Source: Heliocybe sulcata (lineage: Eukaryota; Basidiomycota; Agaricomycetes; Gloeophyllales; Gloeophyllaceae). Taken from it: DNA of 64,000 nt. This document shows, piece by piece, positions 12,999 to 25,244 of the stretch. Below the pieces are notes generated by a model that ran no database searches, was not told the DNA's origin, and saw only the letters and a list, made by a program, of their open reading frames with translations. Made by a program: the position numbers and the translations under genes. The stretch is taken from NCBI GenBank assembly GCA_004369045.1, contig ML213525.1:375789-439788 (forward strand). Direction: 5' to 3'. Each line of letters begins with the position of its first letter. Within the stretch, counting starts at the first letter, position 1.

Positions 12999-13159
12999 AC
13001 TCCTAGGCAAGTCGGTAGTAAGTACTCAATTTAGGATGATATGAGAGCAAAATGGCAATGACGGCGTCCGTACGAGGGATAAAATTACAACTATAATATA
13101 TGTTTCTCACCACCACCCAGATCATAACATAAAATACAATCAACAACGCCTTCGGCTCG

Positions 13160-14572
13160 TCACGAACCCGAGTCCACAACCGGCGCCGTCTCCGTGGTCA
13201 CCTCCGCTCGCCTCCGCCTGTCATCTGCCGCAGCAAAGGTCATACTGGCCAGGCTGCCCACCTCATCCAATCGTGCCGTCTTCACCGGCGTATCCGGCAC
13301 CGGGCAGTACTCGTCCTTCGCGTGCAACGACCTCTCCCCGAGCTGGAACTCGACTGTCCTCACCCCCTTCGAATAGTCCACGACCTTCAGCCCAGATCGC
13401 CTCTCCCCGTCCACCGTGGTCGCTGTCTCTTCCGTCCCTATGGTCGTCCCCCCAGTATACCGCCCCATATACGTCGAGAACCGCGACTTGTTGAAGCCCA
13501 GGGAGCGCGACTTGAACCGCGGGCCGCCCGCGGTCCCGTCCGCGTACGAGTCGTCCTGCGCGCTCTCGCCGTAGACGCCAAAGAGGCGCAGCAGGGCTGT
13601 CGCTGTCACCGGCAGGTTCGCTACTGTCAGGGACATGCAGTCCTACGAGGGGGTGAGGAAGGGGTTGGTCAGTGGAGGCGGGGAAGGCGCGCTCACCTCG
13701 ACGAGCGCGGAGATGACTACGGGGATCTCGCCCTCGGTGATGATGTAGTAGGCGTGGGCGAGGGAGACGATGGTTGTGACGACTGGTGGGGGGTGAGTGG
13801 CGTGAACAGGGAGGGGGGTAGACTTACTGCTGGTGGAGAAGATGAGGATGAGCCGGCGCTGGAGCGCGCGGTCTCTGATGCCGCGGATGAGACGAATGGG
13901 GAGCATGATGAGAAGCAGATCCGAGATCACGTCCGCTAACGCATTCAGGTGAGTATGGAAAGAGAAAGTATGGGAGGAGGCGTACACGCGACCTGGCAAA
14001 TGGCGACCTCCTTGTTCAGCCTGCACTGCGGGCTGCGCGCGTCCTTCCACCCGGGCTCGGGCTCGCACACCCACATGAGCTGGGCGAAGAAGAAGAAGAT
14101 GGCGGCGACGAACACGCCCGCGACCCACTTGAGCCTGTAGCGCATGGCGGGGTTGGGGTCGAGGCGGATGATGGAGAAGAGGATCGCGAGGCGCGCGGAC
14201 CAGATGATGGTGTAGAAGGTGACGGCCATGAGGTAGTATGCGGCGATGCGGCTTGTTTTGGAGATTGCGGTGGGGTCTTCGACGTGCATGAAGACGGCGG
14301 CGAATTGGATGAATAAGCTGGCGGATGCGTTAGTGAGAGCGAGGGAGAGGGGAGCGATGGAGGCGCTCACTTTATTAGGGAGAAGAATACCCAGGCGTCG
14401 TCCCACCAGTAGCGGCCTCGTCGAAGCCAGAGCCGCGACACGGTCATGCATATTGCCACAAAACCGCACACGGACTCGGTGACTGCGTTCAAAAATCAGC
14501 AAGACGGACAGTCAAGCGAAAAAAAACGTACTCTTTATCTTGACCAAAGGATCGTCCAGGTTGAGCCCCATT
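13160..14572 (-). CDS. rhodopsin-domain integral membrane protein, paralogue 1
   Basis: Seven-helix fungal membrane protein of the rhodopsin-domain type seen in PTH11-like families; function unknown. It starts MGLNLDDPLVKIK, then a helix LFIQFAAVFMHVED, AAYYLMAVTFYTIIWSARLA, FSIIRLDPNPAMRYRLKW, a helix ending FFFFAQLMWVCEPEPGWKD, a CQV loop, ADVISDLLLIMLPIRLIRGI, and VVTTIVSLAHAYYIITEGEI, ending in SLTVANLPVTATALLRLFG and a hydrophilic tail of about 130 residues. Introns are short (the second is about 55 nt). A second full paralogue lies at 26292-28080, and two 5' fragments lie at 30555 and 58809. Confidence 0.82.
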
Positions 14573-16350
14573 CTCACTATGCGCAAGAATTATGTACACG
14601 CGAACGGCGAGCGGGAGAGTAGAGAGGAGGGGGGCAATATACGAGAAGCTACATAAGACGTCTCAGCAGATCAAAGGTTCTCGTGGAGGAAGGCAATTGG
14701 GAATCCGCGACAGGCGTACGTCCTCGCCATCACAAGTCCTGCGTCCCATCCCGCCGGCCTTTTTCCTCCGAGCTACTCGGATCGGAAACCAAATCTCGGT
14801 CAAGAGCCTCGCGTATGGCCACGTGCGCCTGAATTGGGTCATGCCACGGAAGTAAATGTCTGTAATGAACGTGCCTTGGCAGTCGTGGCTGCGTACTGCC
14901 TGATACTATTCATTGTGTAGCTCTATCACCACCTGACACGGTAAAGGAGCAGTTCATCACTGTATCTCCCATTCATTCCTCTGGCAATCTGTCGCTTATC
15001 ACCGCCTCACCATGGACGTTATGACTTCCGTCCATCAAGCGAGCGACGCTGAGACGCCTCGCATAGCTTTGTGCAAAGTCGCGGCGCGCTGGTGGCGTCG
15101 GGGTCGGTTCTTATGTAGCGTACTGCGTCGCGGCCTCATGAGTTCAGCTGGCGCACTGCCGCCGAGCTAGGGACATCTCAGACCTCTTGGAGACTCCATA
15201 CATTGCGCGGGGCCCGTGCTTGTCACCTCTCTCACGCAAGACACCGTATCACGTCTACTCCAAGGGGGACAACCACTCTTCAGAGGATGGACGCCTGCGT
15301 ATGGACACACACCTCCTCTTGCAGTGCAAGTCGATCATACTCAAATCCATCAGTGCCTGACGTCCCTTTCGCAGCGATCGGCGGGGTTATGTATGGACAA
15401 TCCCCTGCGCTATTTAGGGCTGCTGGCTATTCCAGGTTGTTGCAATACCCGCCTGCTGCCCATCCACCAACGATACGCGTGAGGTGTGTCTATCCATCAG
15501 TCGGATATCTGTCTCGGCCGCCAGGCAATCTGCCAGCAGTTGCTGCCTTTCGTGAGTGCGATGTACTTCATTATCGCATTCTTGGTCTGGTGTTGCTCTT
15601 TTTGTTGACTTTCAACTGCGTGCTTGCTTGGATCAGCATCTGTCTTCCGCGTTATGCTTCTATCATGAGGGCTGTCTGAACGGTTGCCTGAACGCTTACG
15701 CATGAACGGCATTGTGAGTGTTATACAAAATGTCCATAGACAGCTCCGCCGGTGCTGCATCCTCTTGCAATCTATGAAATGCCGAGACTAACCATATCAA
15801 CCTCTTGAATCTTCAGGAGGATACTATTTATAACTAGCTTGATATGGGCTCTGTTACTGTGACCTTTAGCGCTTTCAGTCTGGAAGACCTCTTACTAGCA
15901 GTTCACGGGCTCGCGGATTTTTCCTCCACTGTTGTGCTTTTCCTGCGGTGATGCCAGGGGTCGAAGCAAGTAACCGGAAAGGAAATGCACCTTCCATACG
16001 CGCTCTCTTTACCGGCTTTATCCGAGCGCGAGCGCAGATCGTCCGAACACCGAGTTTGCTACCTACCATTGACGCAAGCACTGGGCTGGGAAAAGTCATC
16101 GCTCTACAGTACTTACAAACGGTCAGCGAACTAGAATGCAGTATGCACAACCTCGGCACACTGGGCACCTTATACATTCGGAATCACGAGAGGACCGCTC
16201 TGCATAGATCCATATCAAACCTCATCATGCTTATCCATCAAATCTGATTCTCTCCGACGAACCCAGGACTTCTGACTGCCCAATGCATCCCCATTCAGTC
16301 GAGAGTGCTGTGCGCCGACACACTCCCTCTCCTCCACCCACCACCCACCA
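14573..16350. other. long intergenic region, no gene seen
   Basis: About 1.8 kb without a supportable gene on either strand. Open frames up to 158 codons exist (15203-15679, plus) but show no domain, no membrane pattern and no splice-consistent neighbours. It probably holds the promoter of the rhodopsin-domain gene on the left and of the AhpD-like gene on the right. Confidence 0.45.
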
Positions 16351-17235
16351 ATGTCGCACCTCGCAACCCCCGCCCTCCTCACCCACCTCAAATCCCTCTA
16401 CCCCCCCTCCTCGCCCCCCACCTCCGCCCACGAGTACCTCCTCAACCCCTACATCTTCGCCGCCCCCGTCGTCTTCGCCTCCTTCAACTACCCCGACGCC
16501 ATCCCCGCCGTCTTCTCCACCGCTCTGCACGACATCAAAACCCTAGGCGCCACCGAGGACGAGCAAAAGCGCCTCGTGCGCAAGATCCGCGACGCCCTCT
16601 TCAAATGCGGCATCCTGATCGGGTATCCGAAGGTGAGTCTCAAGGGTACGCTGGGTGGATAAAGAGATGCGACTCCGAGGGGCGGCGCAGGCTATCAACG
16701 GCCTGGTAGCGCTGTACAACGCAACACCTGAGAATCTGAGAGACAAGCACATGATCCGGTACGCCTCCCACTCCAGGAGTCCCACCACACCCGCCTGATA
16801 CCCCACAGCGACAAATTCCTCCCCACAGATCACTGGACATCCTCCGGCCAAAAGTACTTCAACGAGACCTACGGCGAAACCGCCCACCAAACCCAAACCC
16901 TCCTCGAAGCCATCTACCCCGACTTCGGTATATAACCTCCTCACCCCCACCACGCGTTCACAAACTGACACTCCCCAGGCTTCTTCTGCATCACCCACGC
17001 GTACGGCTACGCCTACTCCTTCTCGGAGCTCATCTCGGGCCTCGAGAACTCGTACATCATGCTCGTGTCCAACATCGCGATGGACGTCCCGCGCCAGATC
17101 GAATGGCACTTGAACGGTTCGCTCAGGAACGGCGGCACCCCGGAGCAGGTCAAAGCCGTGCGGGAGATTGCCGTCCAGGTTGGCAAGGCCGCGGGGGCGG
17201 TGTGGAGGAACGAGATCCCGCAGCTGCAGCAGTGA
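16351..17235 (+). CDS. AhpD-like / carboxymuconolactone-decarboxylase fold protein
   Basis: Predicted soluble protein of about 230 residues in four exons. Seen: MSHLATPALLTHLKSLYP at the start, an alanine-rich helical region, EDEQKRLVRKIRDALFKCGILIGYPK, then AINGLVALYNATPENLRDKH, HWTSSGQKYFNETYGETAHQ, GFFCITHAYGYAYSF and a C-terminal helix VRE-AVQVGKAAGAVWRNE. The helical hairpin and the KCGILIGYPKAINGL segment resemble fungal AhpD-like proteins. The two closely spaced cysteines of a classic CxxC AhpD site are not visible, so peroxide-reducing activity should not be assumed. It converges on the METTL14 gene, whose stop lies 150 bases downstream. Confidence 0.7.
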
Positions 17236-17387
17236 GGAGCCCGTTGACGCATGAAATGTGAGAGAAGTCAAAGTGTAACTGTAATACTTAGAGGATTTGA
17301 TGGCCTTGATTTCTTCTCGGTGCGAACTGCGCGATCGGAAGCAAGTAGATTGCAAAAGCACAGCTGGACGCGACGATAGCTCACGGA

Positions 17388-19412
17388 TCACTGATTCCCC
17401 TCCCAGCCCATGCCCCAGCCCATACCTCCCATGTTGCCCATATTCCCCATACCCATGCCCATATTCATTCCGCTCATGCCCATATCCCCTATGCCCATCC
17501 CAGGCATCTGTCCCATCATGCCCTGCTGTCCCATCCCACCCATCCCCATCATCCCGTTCATGCCCATCCCCTGATTCAACCCGCCCATCCCGCCCATCCC
17601 TTGTGCCATCCCATTCATCCCCATCCCGTCCTGCCACCCCGCGCCCATAAAACCCTCCATACCCATCCCCTCAAACCCAGGCATACCCATCCCTTGCTGG
17701 CCCATCCCCATCCCCATCCCCTGCTGCCCCATCATCCCCGGATTCATCCCCATGCCGTTCCACGCCATGCCCTCCATGCCCATCGGCATCATCCCGCCCA
17801 TCTGGTTCATCTGCACCCGGTTCCCGCCGCCTCCCACCAGGCCCCGCGCCCCCATGCGCATCGCGGCGCCGCCGAGCGGTACGGCGCCAGACGTCGGCGT
17901 ATTGCCGCTGACGTTCACGGGCATGCCCAGCGAGACGCCTCCGCCGACTCCCGAGCTGTGGTTGGCAGACCCGCCGCGGACAGGCGACTTTGGCCGGAGC
18001 GCGTCAATCTCTGCGTGAGGCAGAGTCCAGCTGTTATTCAGCCGCCTTGCGAGAGATCATTCAACGCACCTGGCGTCATTGCTACCACAAACCTCCCCCC
18101 TATCCCTACCTCCTTCAGCCTCGCCTCCCATGCCTCGCGCTCCCACATCTTCGGAGCGTTCTCCCCCCGAGTGTCTATTTTCTCCTCCTCGCCCTCGGCA
18201 AGGACTGTTACCCACCCTCTCCGTAGACTGGAGCGCGCGTGGCCGAAGACTTCGAGGCGTCGAATTCCGAGACAGAAGTTTTCGATGAGAGTGTACATTT
18301 CTGGAGGTTTGAGCGTTGGGTCGGCGGGATCGCCTTCCCAGATGATGACATCCGTATCTAAGAGACGGAGTGAGTAGGATGAGGGTGGAGTGCAGGGAAA
18401 TGACATACCAACATTGCAGTGCACGAACCAGCTGTCTGATGAGCGACGGACGGTACCGCGTATACCCATCAGGCAGTGCTGCTTCGACCTCGTCAGGAGC
18501 GATGTCGTCGGCGGATCAGTCTATCAAAATAAGGACATATTCCACGAGTATAGCGTGAAGTCGTGCTTACGCCGGGGCCCTTGTTGCTCTTGTTATTGGT
18601 CTTGACCCAGACAATGTCTTCGCAACGGCGGTACCCCCACTTTGCCAGTGTTTCCCGGCCTCGCTCGAGCCCTTCCCCGGCACCGCTGCCCACCCATAGA
18701 AAGACGAAAGAGGGGTCTGCTGCCAGTGCCGGGATCGGGACTTCCTGGAGGTGGTCCCAGGTGAAGGAGGATGAGAAGGGCGGGTCGATCAGGATGACGT
18801 CGAATTTGACGGGCAGGGGTGAGGATAGAGAGGAGAGGGATGAGTGTGGAAGGTATGAGGAGGGCAGGGCGTGCTCGTTGACGGAGGCTTTCTTGAGCGC
18901 GAGGAGGCGTTGTTGCTTCGGGTACCTGATAGCGTTGAGAGCAATTCATAAACCTTGCGCGATTGCAAGGCACAATAAACTGAGAAGGGAGCTTACTCTT
19001 CAAAGCGGCGTTCAGGTTCTGCACCTATAACCCAGTTCTGTGGCCATTCTCCTCCGTCCACGTATCGTTGGGAATAGTCATTCCTTATGGTCTCCTCCTC
19101 GGGAACATAGTTTCTATACCGCGCTAATCTGGCGCGTTTGGCAGGCGGGAGGTCACCACGCGGCTCTCTCAGTTTCTGAGGTACTAGGTCTGGTGAAGAC
19201 GGAGGGGAAGGCGAACGCGAGGGTGAGCGCGATGGGATGAGAGGTAACCGAACGAGCTCTTGTGGCGGCGATGGCAGCGCCTGTAGTTGTCGACGCCGTG
19301 TAAGCTGGCTTGACTTTACGCGCTGGAGAAGGGCGGCATGGGCGGCAAGAAGGTCGTTGGCGGAGGCAAGACACTCGGTCGTCGTTGCTGGCACCGTCGA
19401 CGCGGAAGCCAT
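17388..19412 (-). CDS. MT-A70 family protein, METTL14/Kar4 type
   Basis: Partner subunit type of the nuclear mRNA N6-adenosine methyltransferase. Seen: a proline/serine-rich N-terminus, RNYVPEEETIRNDYSQRYVD and NWVIGAEPERRFEEYPKQQR, FDVILIDPPFSSSFTWDHLQ, FLWVGSG-EGLERGRE, KWGYRRCEDIVWVKTN, HCLMGIRGTVRRSSD, NVDTDVIIWEGDP, ENFCLGIRRLEVFGH and EIDALRPKSP. The last four match METTL14 rather than METTL3. Odd points: the usual METTL14 EPPL is DPPF here, and the C-terminus, after a short glycine-rich stretch, is about 150 residues of methionine-glycine repeats (17388-17830) instead of the RGG repeats of animal METTL14. Several short introns; the ATG is the first in frame. Confidence 0.87.
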
Positions 19413-20314
19413 GAGTCGTTACTGTGACAGCATCGTTCTCTCACGTGCGCAGGCCCATACTAATGTGACTAATGTGACATGAAGCCTGAGGCCTGCTTAG
19501 TTGATCCGACTTTCTGGCTTAGTTCCCCTGCCTCCGCGTCCTTTCACGAATGTATCCTTCGCAGAACGACCGCATAGTCGAAATTATTCATCGTCCCCTT
19601 ACTCTTCAGCGTGAACTGTGTCGATACAGAGAGCTAATTCTTACAGCAGTGGGCGCCAATCCATTCCTCTGCGACTTTCGTGCACCGCACATTGACGTTC
19701 GTGAGAGGCGGCGCTCAAGGCGCTTCTAAGGCTGTGATTGGGGCAGCATCATGCACCCGCATCACGACAGGCGACGACTACCGGCTTCCACCAAGATGTA
19801 CTCACGCGTCTACCATTTGACAAGGAGCGTCATTCGGGCCTACCAGCTGACAGTCCTCCGCCCGCAAGTGCGTAAATGACAGCCAGCAGTCTGATGCGAC
19901 TCCCACTCGGTGTCTCCTCAGCGTTGGTGAAACACCTCGCTGAATTTATTTCATGCAATCCCTGACGCTCGGATGTTGCTTGTTACTTGCGGCGGTGCAG
20001 CCCGGAGTTACGAGCGCTGATGGATGGACCGTCACCCTCTCAACATTTGCCTCTGAGTGGTGAGCTCCAATTGCACTAGGTCTGCCTAGGTCTTGGAGAG
20101 AACGTTCGCTGATACTGTTTCACGCGAACTCTGCGTTCCAGTACTGCCACTTGATCACAGCCATGCAGACGTCCAAAATCCCGCTCATGGATCCACGTCC
20201 AGCCTCTCAGGAAAAATTGAAGTATAAATATGGCTCTCCCTAGTCTCTATTCCGACATCAGATCGAAGCCTCTTCACAGACAGCATCAATCCCACACCTC
20301 AATCACCATCGACA
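19413..20314. other. intergenic region; promoter of the secreted expansin-like gene on its right
   Basis: No coding frame of note. The right end carries a TATA box at 20223-20230, about 85 bases before the start codon of the secreted protein. Confidence 0.5.
20223..20230 (+). promoter_or_regulatory. TATA box of the expansin-like gene
   Basis: The sequence TATAAATA lies 85 bases upstream of the ATG at 20315, a distance normal for fungal genes expressed strongly from a focused start. Confidence 0.65.
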
Positions 20315-20930
20315 ATGCGTTTCGATACTGTCTTCCTCATCGCCCTCACCGGAGCCGGCGCTGCTCTCGCCGACCTCGTCCCCGCTCAGCCGCCTAACAA
20401 CAACTTCGGCGGGACCCAGAGCGGTATCGGATCCTGGTTCCGCGCGAACAACGCACAGGACCACACCAATGGCAAGAGCTGGTGCGGCTTTGCGTACTAC
20501 GACACCGATCCTGTCTTTGCTCCGGTAAATCGTCTCTTGCTCGTTACATGCCTTGAGTCCACTAATTCGCATCCGAATAGTCCCTGAAGGCAATGGGCGG
20601 TGCCACTTGGAACAGCAACCCCACCCAGTGGGAGCAGGACACCGCAGCGTGGTGCGGTCTCGAAGCCGAAGTAACTGACCCGACCACTGGGAACAGCATG
20701 AAGATGTACATTGGTGATGCATTCGACGAAACCTACGTCAGGGTAAGCTTCCCGAACGAAGAGCTTTGACTAGAGCTGATTGTTTCTGGTAGACCCCTGG
20801 TTCGATCGATATTATGGTTGATGCCTTCTCGACCCTCCATGGCAATCCGAATGGCAACAAGGACGATGTCATCCAGGGCGTTCAGTGGAAGCTGACTGGC
20901 AACAGGAACACGTACTACGCTGCCCAGTAG
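20315..20930 (+). CDS. small secreted expansin-like (double-psi beta-barrel) protein
   Basis: Predicted protein of about 165 residues in three exons (introns about 20527-20580 and 20743-20793, both phase 0). A signal peptide is clear: MRFDTVFLIALTGAGAALA. The mature part has GIGSWFRANNAQDHTNGKSW, a conserved WCGFAYYDTDPVFAPSLKAM, WCGLEAEVTDPTTGNSMKMY, a GDAFDE loop where expansins have their catalytic-like Asp, and SIDIMVDAF before a short C-terminal strand. This fits barwin/expansin-like domains without a carbohydrate-binding domain. Likely acts outside the cell on wall polymers or as an effector; the substrate is unknown. GC-rich codon use and the TATA box suggest good expression. Confidence 0.72.
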
Positions 20931-21490
20931 ACTGTGTTGTTACCTGACACGTCGGATGTCCGGGGTCGGGCGGGATTGTGCGGGAGGAAAGCTTTGCACG
21001 AGACTGGCGTCTCGCATTGATCATGCTCCTGCGGCTCAGAGATTGATATATACAATATTTATCCCATCAATCGCATTATCTGCAGCCCATGAGACCTTTC
21101 CTTTTGCCCGCCTTTCCCGAATGCTTCTCCGGGACAGTAAGTTGCTCTCGATGGTGTGGCTGTGCTTGGGATTTTGATCGCACCGTACTTCGTCTCGCCT
21201 TGACACTGGCACTGATGAGTTTCTGGAATTTTGGAGCCTCCGGATTCCCTGCTGTGCTTCGAATACCCTTACGCCAGGAGCGCTGAGCAGGCGCTATGAA
21301 ACCTTGTTCGCGATGCATCATGTCGATCCCGTCTGATCTCCATTAGGAAGTAACGGTAACAGTACTAGTGCAAGATGTTCGAACCCGCTAAGCCTGACAT
21401 TGGGTAGGCCTCTTCCGTAACCGCACTCCCCGCAGGCGACCCAAAAGTCGATGCCATAGAGCGGCCAGCAATCTCTCCCTCGGTGTAGTC
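20931..21490. other. intergenic, no gene seen
   Basis: 560 bases between the secreted protein and a membrane protein gene; 3' UTR on the left, promoter on the right. Nothing else recognised. Confidence 0.45.
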
Positions 21491-22895
21491 ATGGCGGAAA
21501 AGGCGTGGTTCGCGGCACTGTTCGTTGAGACATCACTCCATGGCAGTGACTCGGAGAAAGCGATGGATCTGACATGCAATCCGGAGTAGGGATGTACACC
21601 ATCTTGTTCCTCCAGGCACTATTTCCTCTTCTGTATGTCCTCCAGAATATCGGCTTCTCTTATGACGGTCGCTCAATCCGACAATCCCATGTGGTCGGCA
21701 GTACAGGTCAGCGACCTCTCCATAAGAGGGACCACCGACCAGACATGGCAGCCTCATTACGATGATTTTGGTCATTGTGACGATGTACCTTGTGTCGAGT
21801 GCACACCTCGGTCTCACATTCTGTGAAACTCTACGCACGTTCTCATACGAGACCGATGAAGCCCTTTCACACATATCTTACTATCAAGCCATTGCAGTTT
21901 CCCTAGAGTTTTCCAACGTACGTGTCCAGTATAATATAGCCTGCTCTCGGTCGTATTGATCATATAGAAAGTGCATTGGAGCAGATTCCATTCTGATATG
22001 GCGGGCCTACGTAGTCTGGGGCAAACAGCTACGCATTGTCGCACCTCTCCTCGTGATGCTTGTGGCCACATGCAGTAAGTCCCAGCAACTATACTCTGCT
22101 CACCTGACTGAGATATCCCTCAGCCCTGAGCATCTTCTTCGCCTCTGAGATCTACACAGCTACTGCGGCTACACCAATGCTTCTAGAGTTCATGTCGCAG
22201 AGCGCTCGATACGGCGTCCCAATGGCAGTCATGACAGTCTGCACCAACCTGGCTGCTACCGGTCTCATCCTAGGCCGGATATGGTGAGAAATCCCTTGCT
22301 GTTCTTGCAGTGCATTGAGATGATTGTTGGTTCAGGCACCACCAGTACGACGTCAAGAGACTTCTGGGCGGGGATGGGCAATTGAACACCTACGGCTCTG
22401 TCGTCCTTGTTATCATGGAGTCGGGTATGATATATTCGCTTACTTGGGTATGCTGTCCTACCTCTGTTATACGATAACGTTTTGATGCCCCCTTCCTCTA
22501 GATTGTGACAATAATATTATATGCTAGGCAATCCCCAGCCGCTTTCGCTCTCATAAGTGCCATATCCCAGATAGCCGTTCGTCCTCATTCCTCTCTCCAA
22601 ACTAAGCATAACTTCGCGTTTGCAGGGTATCGCACCGACTCTGATAATAGTCATCGTCGCCATGAAAGCCGAGGCCGAAGAGCACAAACGCAAAAGAGAA
22701 CTTCCCATACTGACCACACTCTCGTTCGCTGTTCGGAATACCAGCGAGGTATTTCCCGAAGAGAGCGACGTGCATGAGGAATGCTTGACACCCTTGAGCA
22801 TTGCCCTGTCGGACGAGGCGTTAGCTGGTATGAAGAATAGGAAAGGTCAGACGGAGGATGGACCACGAACTAAGGATCTATCGGACACTGTATAA
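21491..22895 (+). CDS. multi-pass (about 7-TM) basidiomycete membrane protein
   Basis: Membrane protein of a large, poorly characterised basidiomycete family. The proposed first exon reads MAEKAWFAALFVETSLHG and joins through a GTGACT...TAG intron to MYTILFLQALFPLLYV. Later segments: MILVIVTMYLVSSAHLGLTF, a loop with FSYETDEALSH, then ADSILIWRAYVVWGKQLRIV followed by helices LLVMLVATCTLSIFFAS, MAVMTVCTNLAATGLILGRI, SVVLVIMESGMIYSLTWIV and GIAPTLIIVIVAMKAEAEEH. The WRAYVVWG motif after a helix and the LILGRIWH motif are hallmarks I associate with this family. The C-terminal 70 residues are hydrophilic. Splice sites between 21630 and 21770 are uncertain. Role unknown; receptor-like function is only inferred. 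Confidence 0.7.
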
Positions 22896-23329
22896 TGGTG
22901 TCTATTATGGTACTTGCGGCGTGTTGTAATAATCATGTACATTACACGTGCTGCACACTGCACGAAGTGGTTAACTAGATATTGCAGACAGTTATTGCTG
23001 CTGGCAGACCTTAGATTCTCTGCCGCTGAGTTCTACTTTCAACCTTTCTTGCCATCTCTCGCCGGCGTATGTCGTCTGATAAAGTTTGAGTGCTCTCCTT
23101 GAACATGACAACTCAAGGGAGGAAAGTGTGGCAAAAGCTGCGCCACAGACGCGGCACAAGAAAAGCTAGTCACGGCCTCGTGGCATGTGACGGACGCGTC
23201 CAATGACGATACATGCACATGCATATGGTACCAAATTCCCACTAGATAACAGCAGTGATAGGCGCCGGCGGCTGCGTGCCATGAAGTCTAGAGGATAGTT
23301 TCTCTGCGTCCCCTTCCTCATTCCTCTCG
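22896..23329. other. intergenic, no gene seen
   Basis: 430 bases between the membrane protein gene and the F-box gene. No feature recognised. Confidence 0.45.
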
Positions 23330-25244
23330 ATGTCCTCGAAGGCGAAGGCGCCGCCAAGGTCCCGCGTCGCTGGACGGCGGCCCGTGCAGACGGTCGACAC
23401 CGACCTCAACTCGTACGACCGCACGGACCCCTGGGCAGCCTTCCATGTGCTGCACCGCCTGCTCTCGTCGCTGCCCTCTCGCGTCGGCGGGTGCCAGTAC
23501 AAACTGACGCCCGACGAGCACAAGCTCTCGATGCACCTGCTCACCATCGTGGAACCCTTCGTTGGGATCTCCTCGGCGCGCCGCACTCTCGACCGCCAGC
23601 CCACCGAGGTGCTCGACGCGATCGCCGCCCACCTGGACGCGAAGCGCGACGTGCTCGCGCTCGGGCTGACGTGCCAGCGCATGCGCGATGTCGTGTTCCC
23701 GAGGCACTTTGACTATCGCGTGGTGCGGTGCAAAGTGAGCTCGATCAGGGTGTGGAACCATTTGCATGTCAACAGGGCTTTGGCGAGGAATGTGAGGCGT
23801 CTGGAGATATTGGACGAGCGCGCTGGCGCTCTCGAGATGATACCCCGCGGAATACGTACTTCGGATACTGATCTGGAGTCGACGGATGATGAACTCGGTA
23901 TGCACGCAAAGCAAGAGCGGTTCCTAATTTCGGCCCTGGCTCAGATGACGAGTATACAAACTTTCGTGTGGTCTTGCAATCACTGTCCTTTGTCTATGAG
24001 TGATATCTGGCCCATTCTGTTGAAGTGCCCTTCCCTTAAGGAAGTGCGGATCTGCGATAATTTGCTGTTCAATGCTTCCCAGGATAGCGAGAACGCTGAT
24101 GATAAGCGGCTCTCCGTGGTATGCCTACCCTTGATATTGCACTGAGGTACTAACATGCATGCAGTTGCCTGAGCTGAGAACTGCGGTCTTTCGCGCTACC
24201 GCTCATACCTACGGTGCTACAAAGACACCTAACTTGGTGAAGATAGGCAGTGTGCTGAACCAGTGCCCGCGTCTTGAAGTGAGTACCGTTTACTCTCATG
24301 GACGGGCACCCGATTGACATCCGCCTAGTCTCTCGATATATCTTACGTGTCCCCAAGGGGACCCGGATACATGCTTCCAGTAGGTGACAGCCTCATGACC
24401 TGTGGTCGGTGGCCCCAGCTACGCAACCTAACTCTCACCAACATCCGCTGCTCGTCTGCGCACGGCTTCGAGGCAGCCTCGACCTTCCTCTTCGCTCATA
24501 CTGGTTTGGAGGTCTTGCACCTAGACATCAGCTTCAGCAACGTACCCGGCGGCAAACCACGCCTTATCCTCCTGCCGAACTCGCTACCTCATCTACGCGA
24601 GCTACGGACCTCCAAGGAACTGATCGAGTCTGTATTGGTATGTCCCTCTGACGAGCCCCGTCCGCTGGAAATTATCAAGGGCGTCAAGCTGAGCGGTGCC
24701 GCGGATGCCATGTTGCTCCGAGTGTTGAAGAAGTTTGGGGGCGGATTGAAGAGGCTTGAGATGTCCGGGTGGACGGATATGGAAGATGTGAAGATGCTGG
24801 CTGATTGTGTGCCGAATTTGACCTGGTTGGACATTGGTAAGAAGATGGCTCCGCCCGCCGCGGGGCGCTCGATCCGGGCTAACCTGTCAGCTAACGCGAA
24901 CGCTGTGAGTCGCTTGGCAATATTTCCCGGTCGCATATCGGATTGATTCTTGCGTTTCTCAGGCGGAGTGGGCCGCAATCCTTTGCAACCTCCCAGAGCT
25001 CACGACGTTCCATGGGGCGAAATTCTTCTACGAAGTCTCCGCGGAACAGCATCCACTGGGCGTCTCGGACCGCAGCCGTGTCAGGAAGAACGACGAGATC
25101 GCGTCGGTGCTCGCGTGGAAGTGTCCGAAGCTGAGGCGGGTGGACCACTGGGATGAGAACTCGGGTAAGGTGATCGTGCTGAGCAAGGACGGGGACAAAG
25201 TCAGGTGGGAAGGGCGCAGGATGCGGGTGGCAGGTTCTGTGTAG
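23330..25244 (+). CDS. F-box protein with leucine-rich-like C-terminal region
   Basis: Probable substrate adaptor of an SCF-type ubiquitin ligase. Seen: a basic N-terminus, then an F-box-like helix set around residues 90-135 (LDRQPTEVLDAIAAHLDAKRDVLALGLTCQRMRDVVFPRHF), followed by repeats such as ILLKCPSLKEVRIC, NQCPRLESLDISYVS, WPQLRNLTLTNIRC, TGLEVLHLDISFS, LPHLRELRT, VPNLTWLDIGKKM and LPELTTFHG. Three or four introns; the first exon is long (about 790 nt). Basidiomycetes have large lineage-specific F-box families of this plan. The substrate cannot be guessed. Confidence 0.78.

Noticed and set aside
16543-17637. 364-codon minus-strand frame
   Set aside because: Lies antisense to the AhpD-like gene, whose exons show clear protein features and splice sites; the frame is an effect of GC-rich codon use.
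17601-18377. Long plus-strand frame of 258 codons rich in His and Pro
   Set aside because: It is the antisense of the methionine-glycine repeats and conserved domain of the METTL14-type gene; the composition is a by-product of the repeat.
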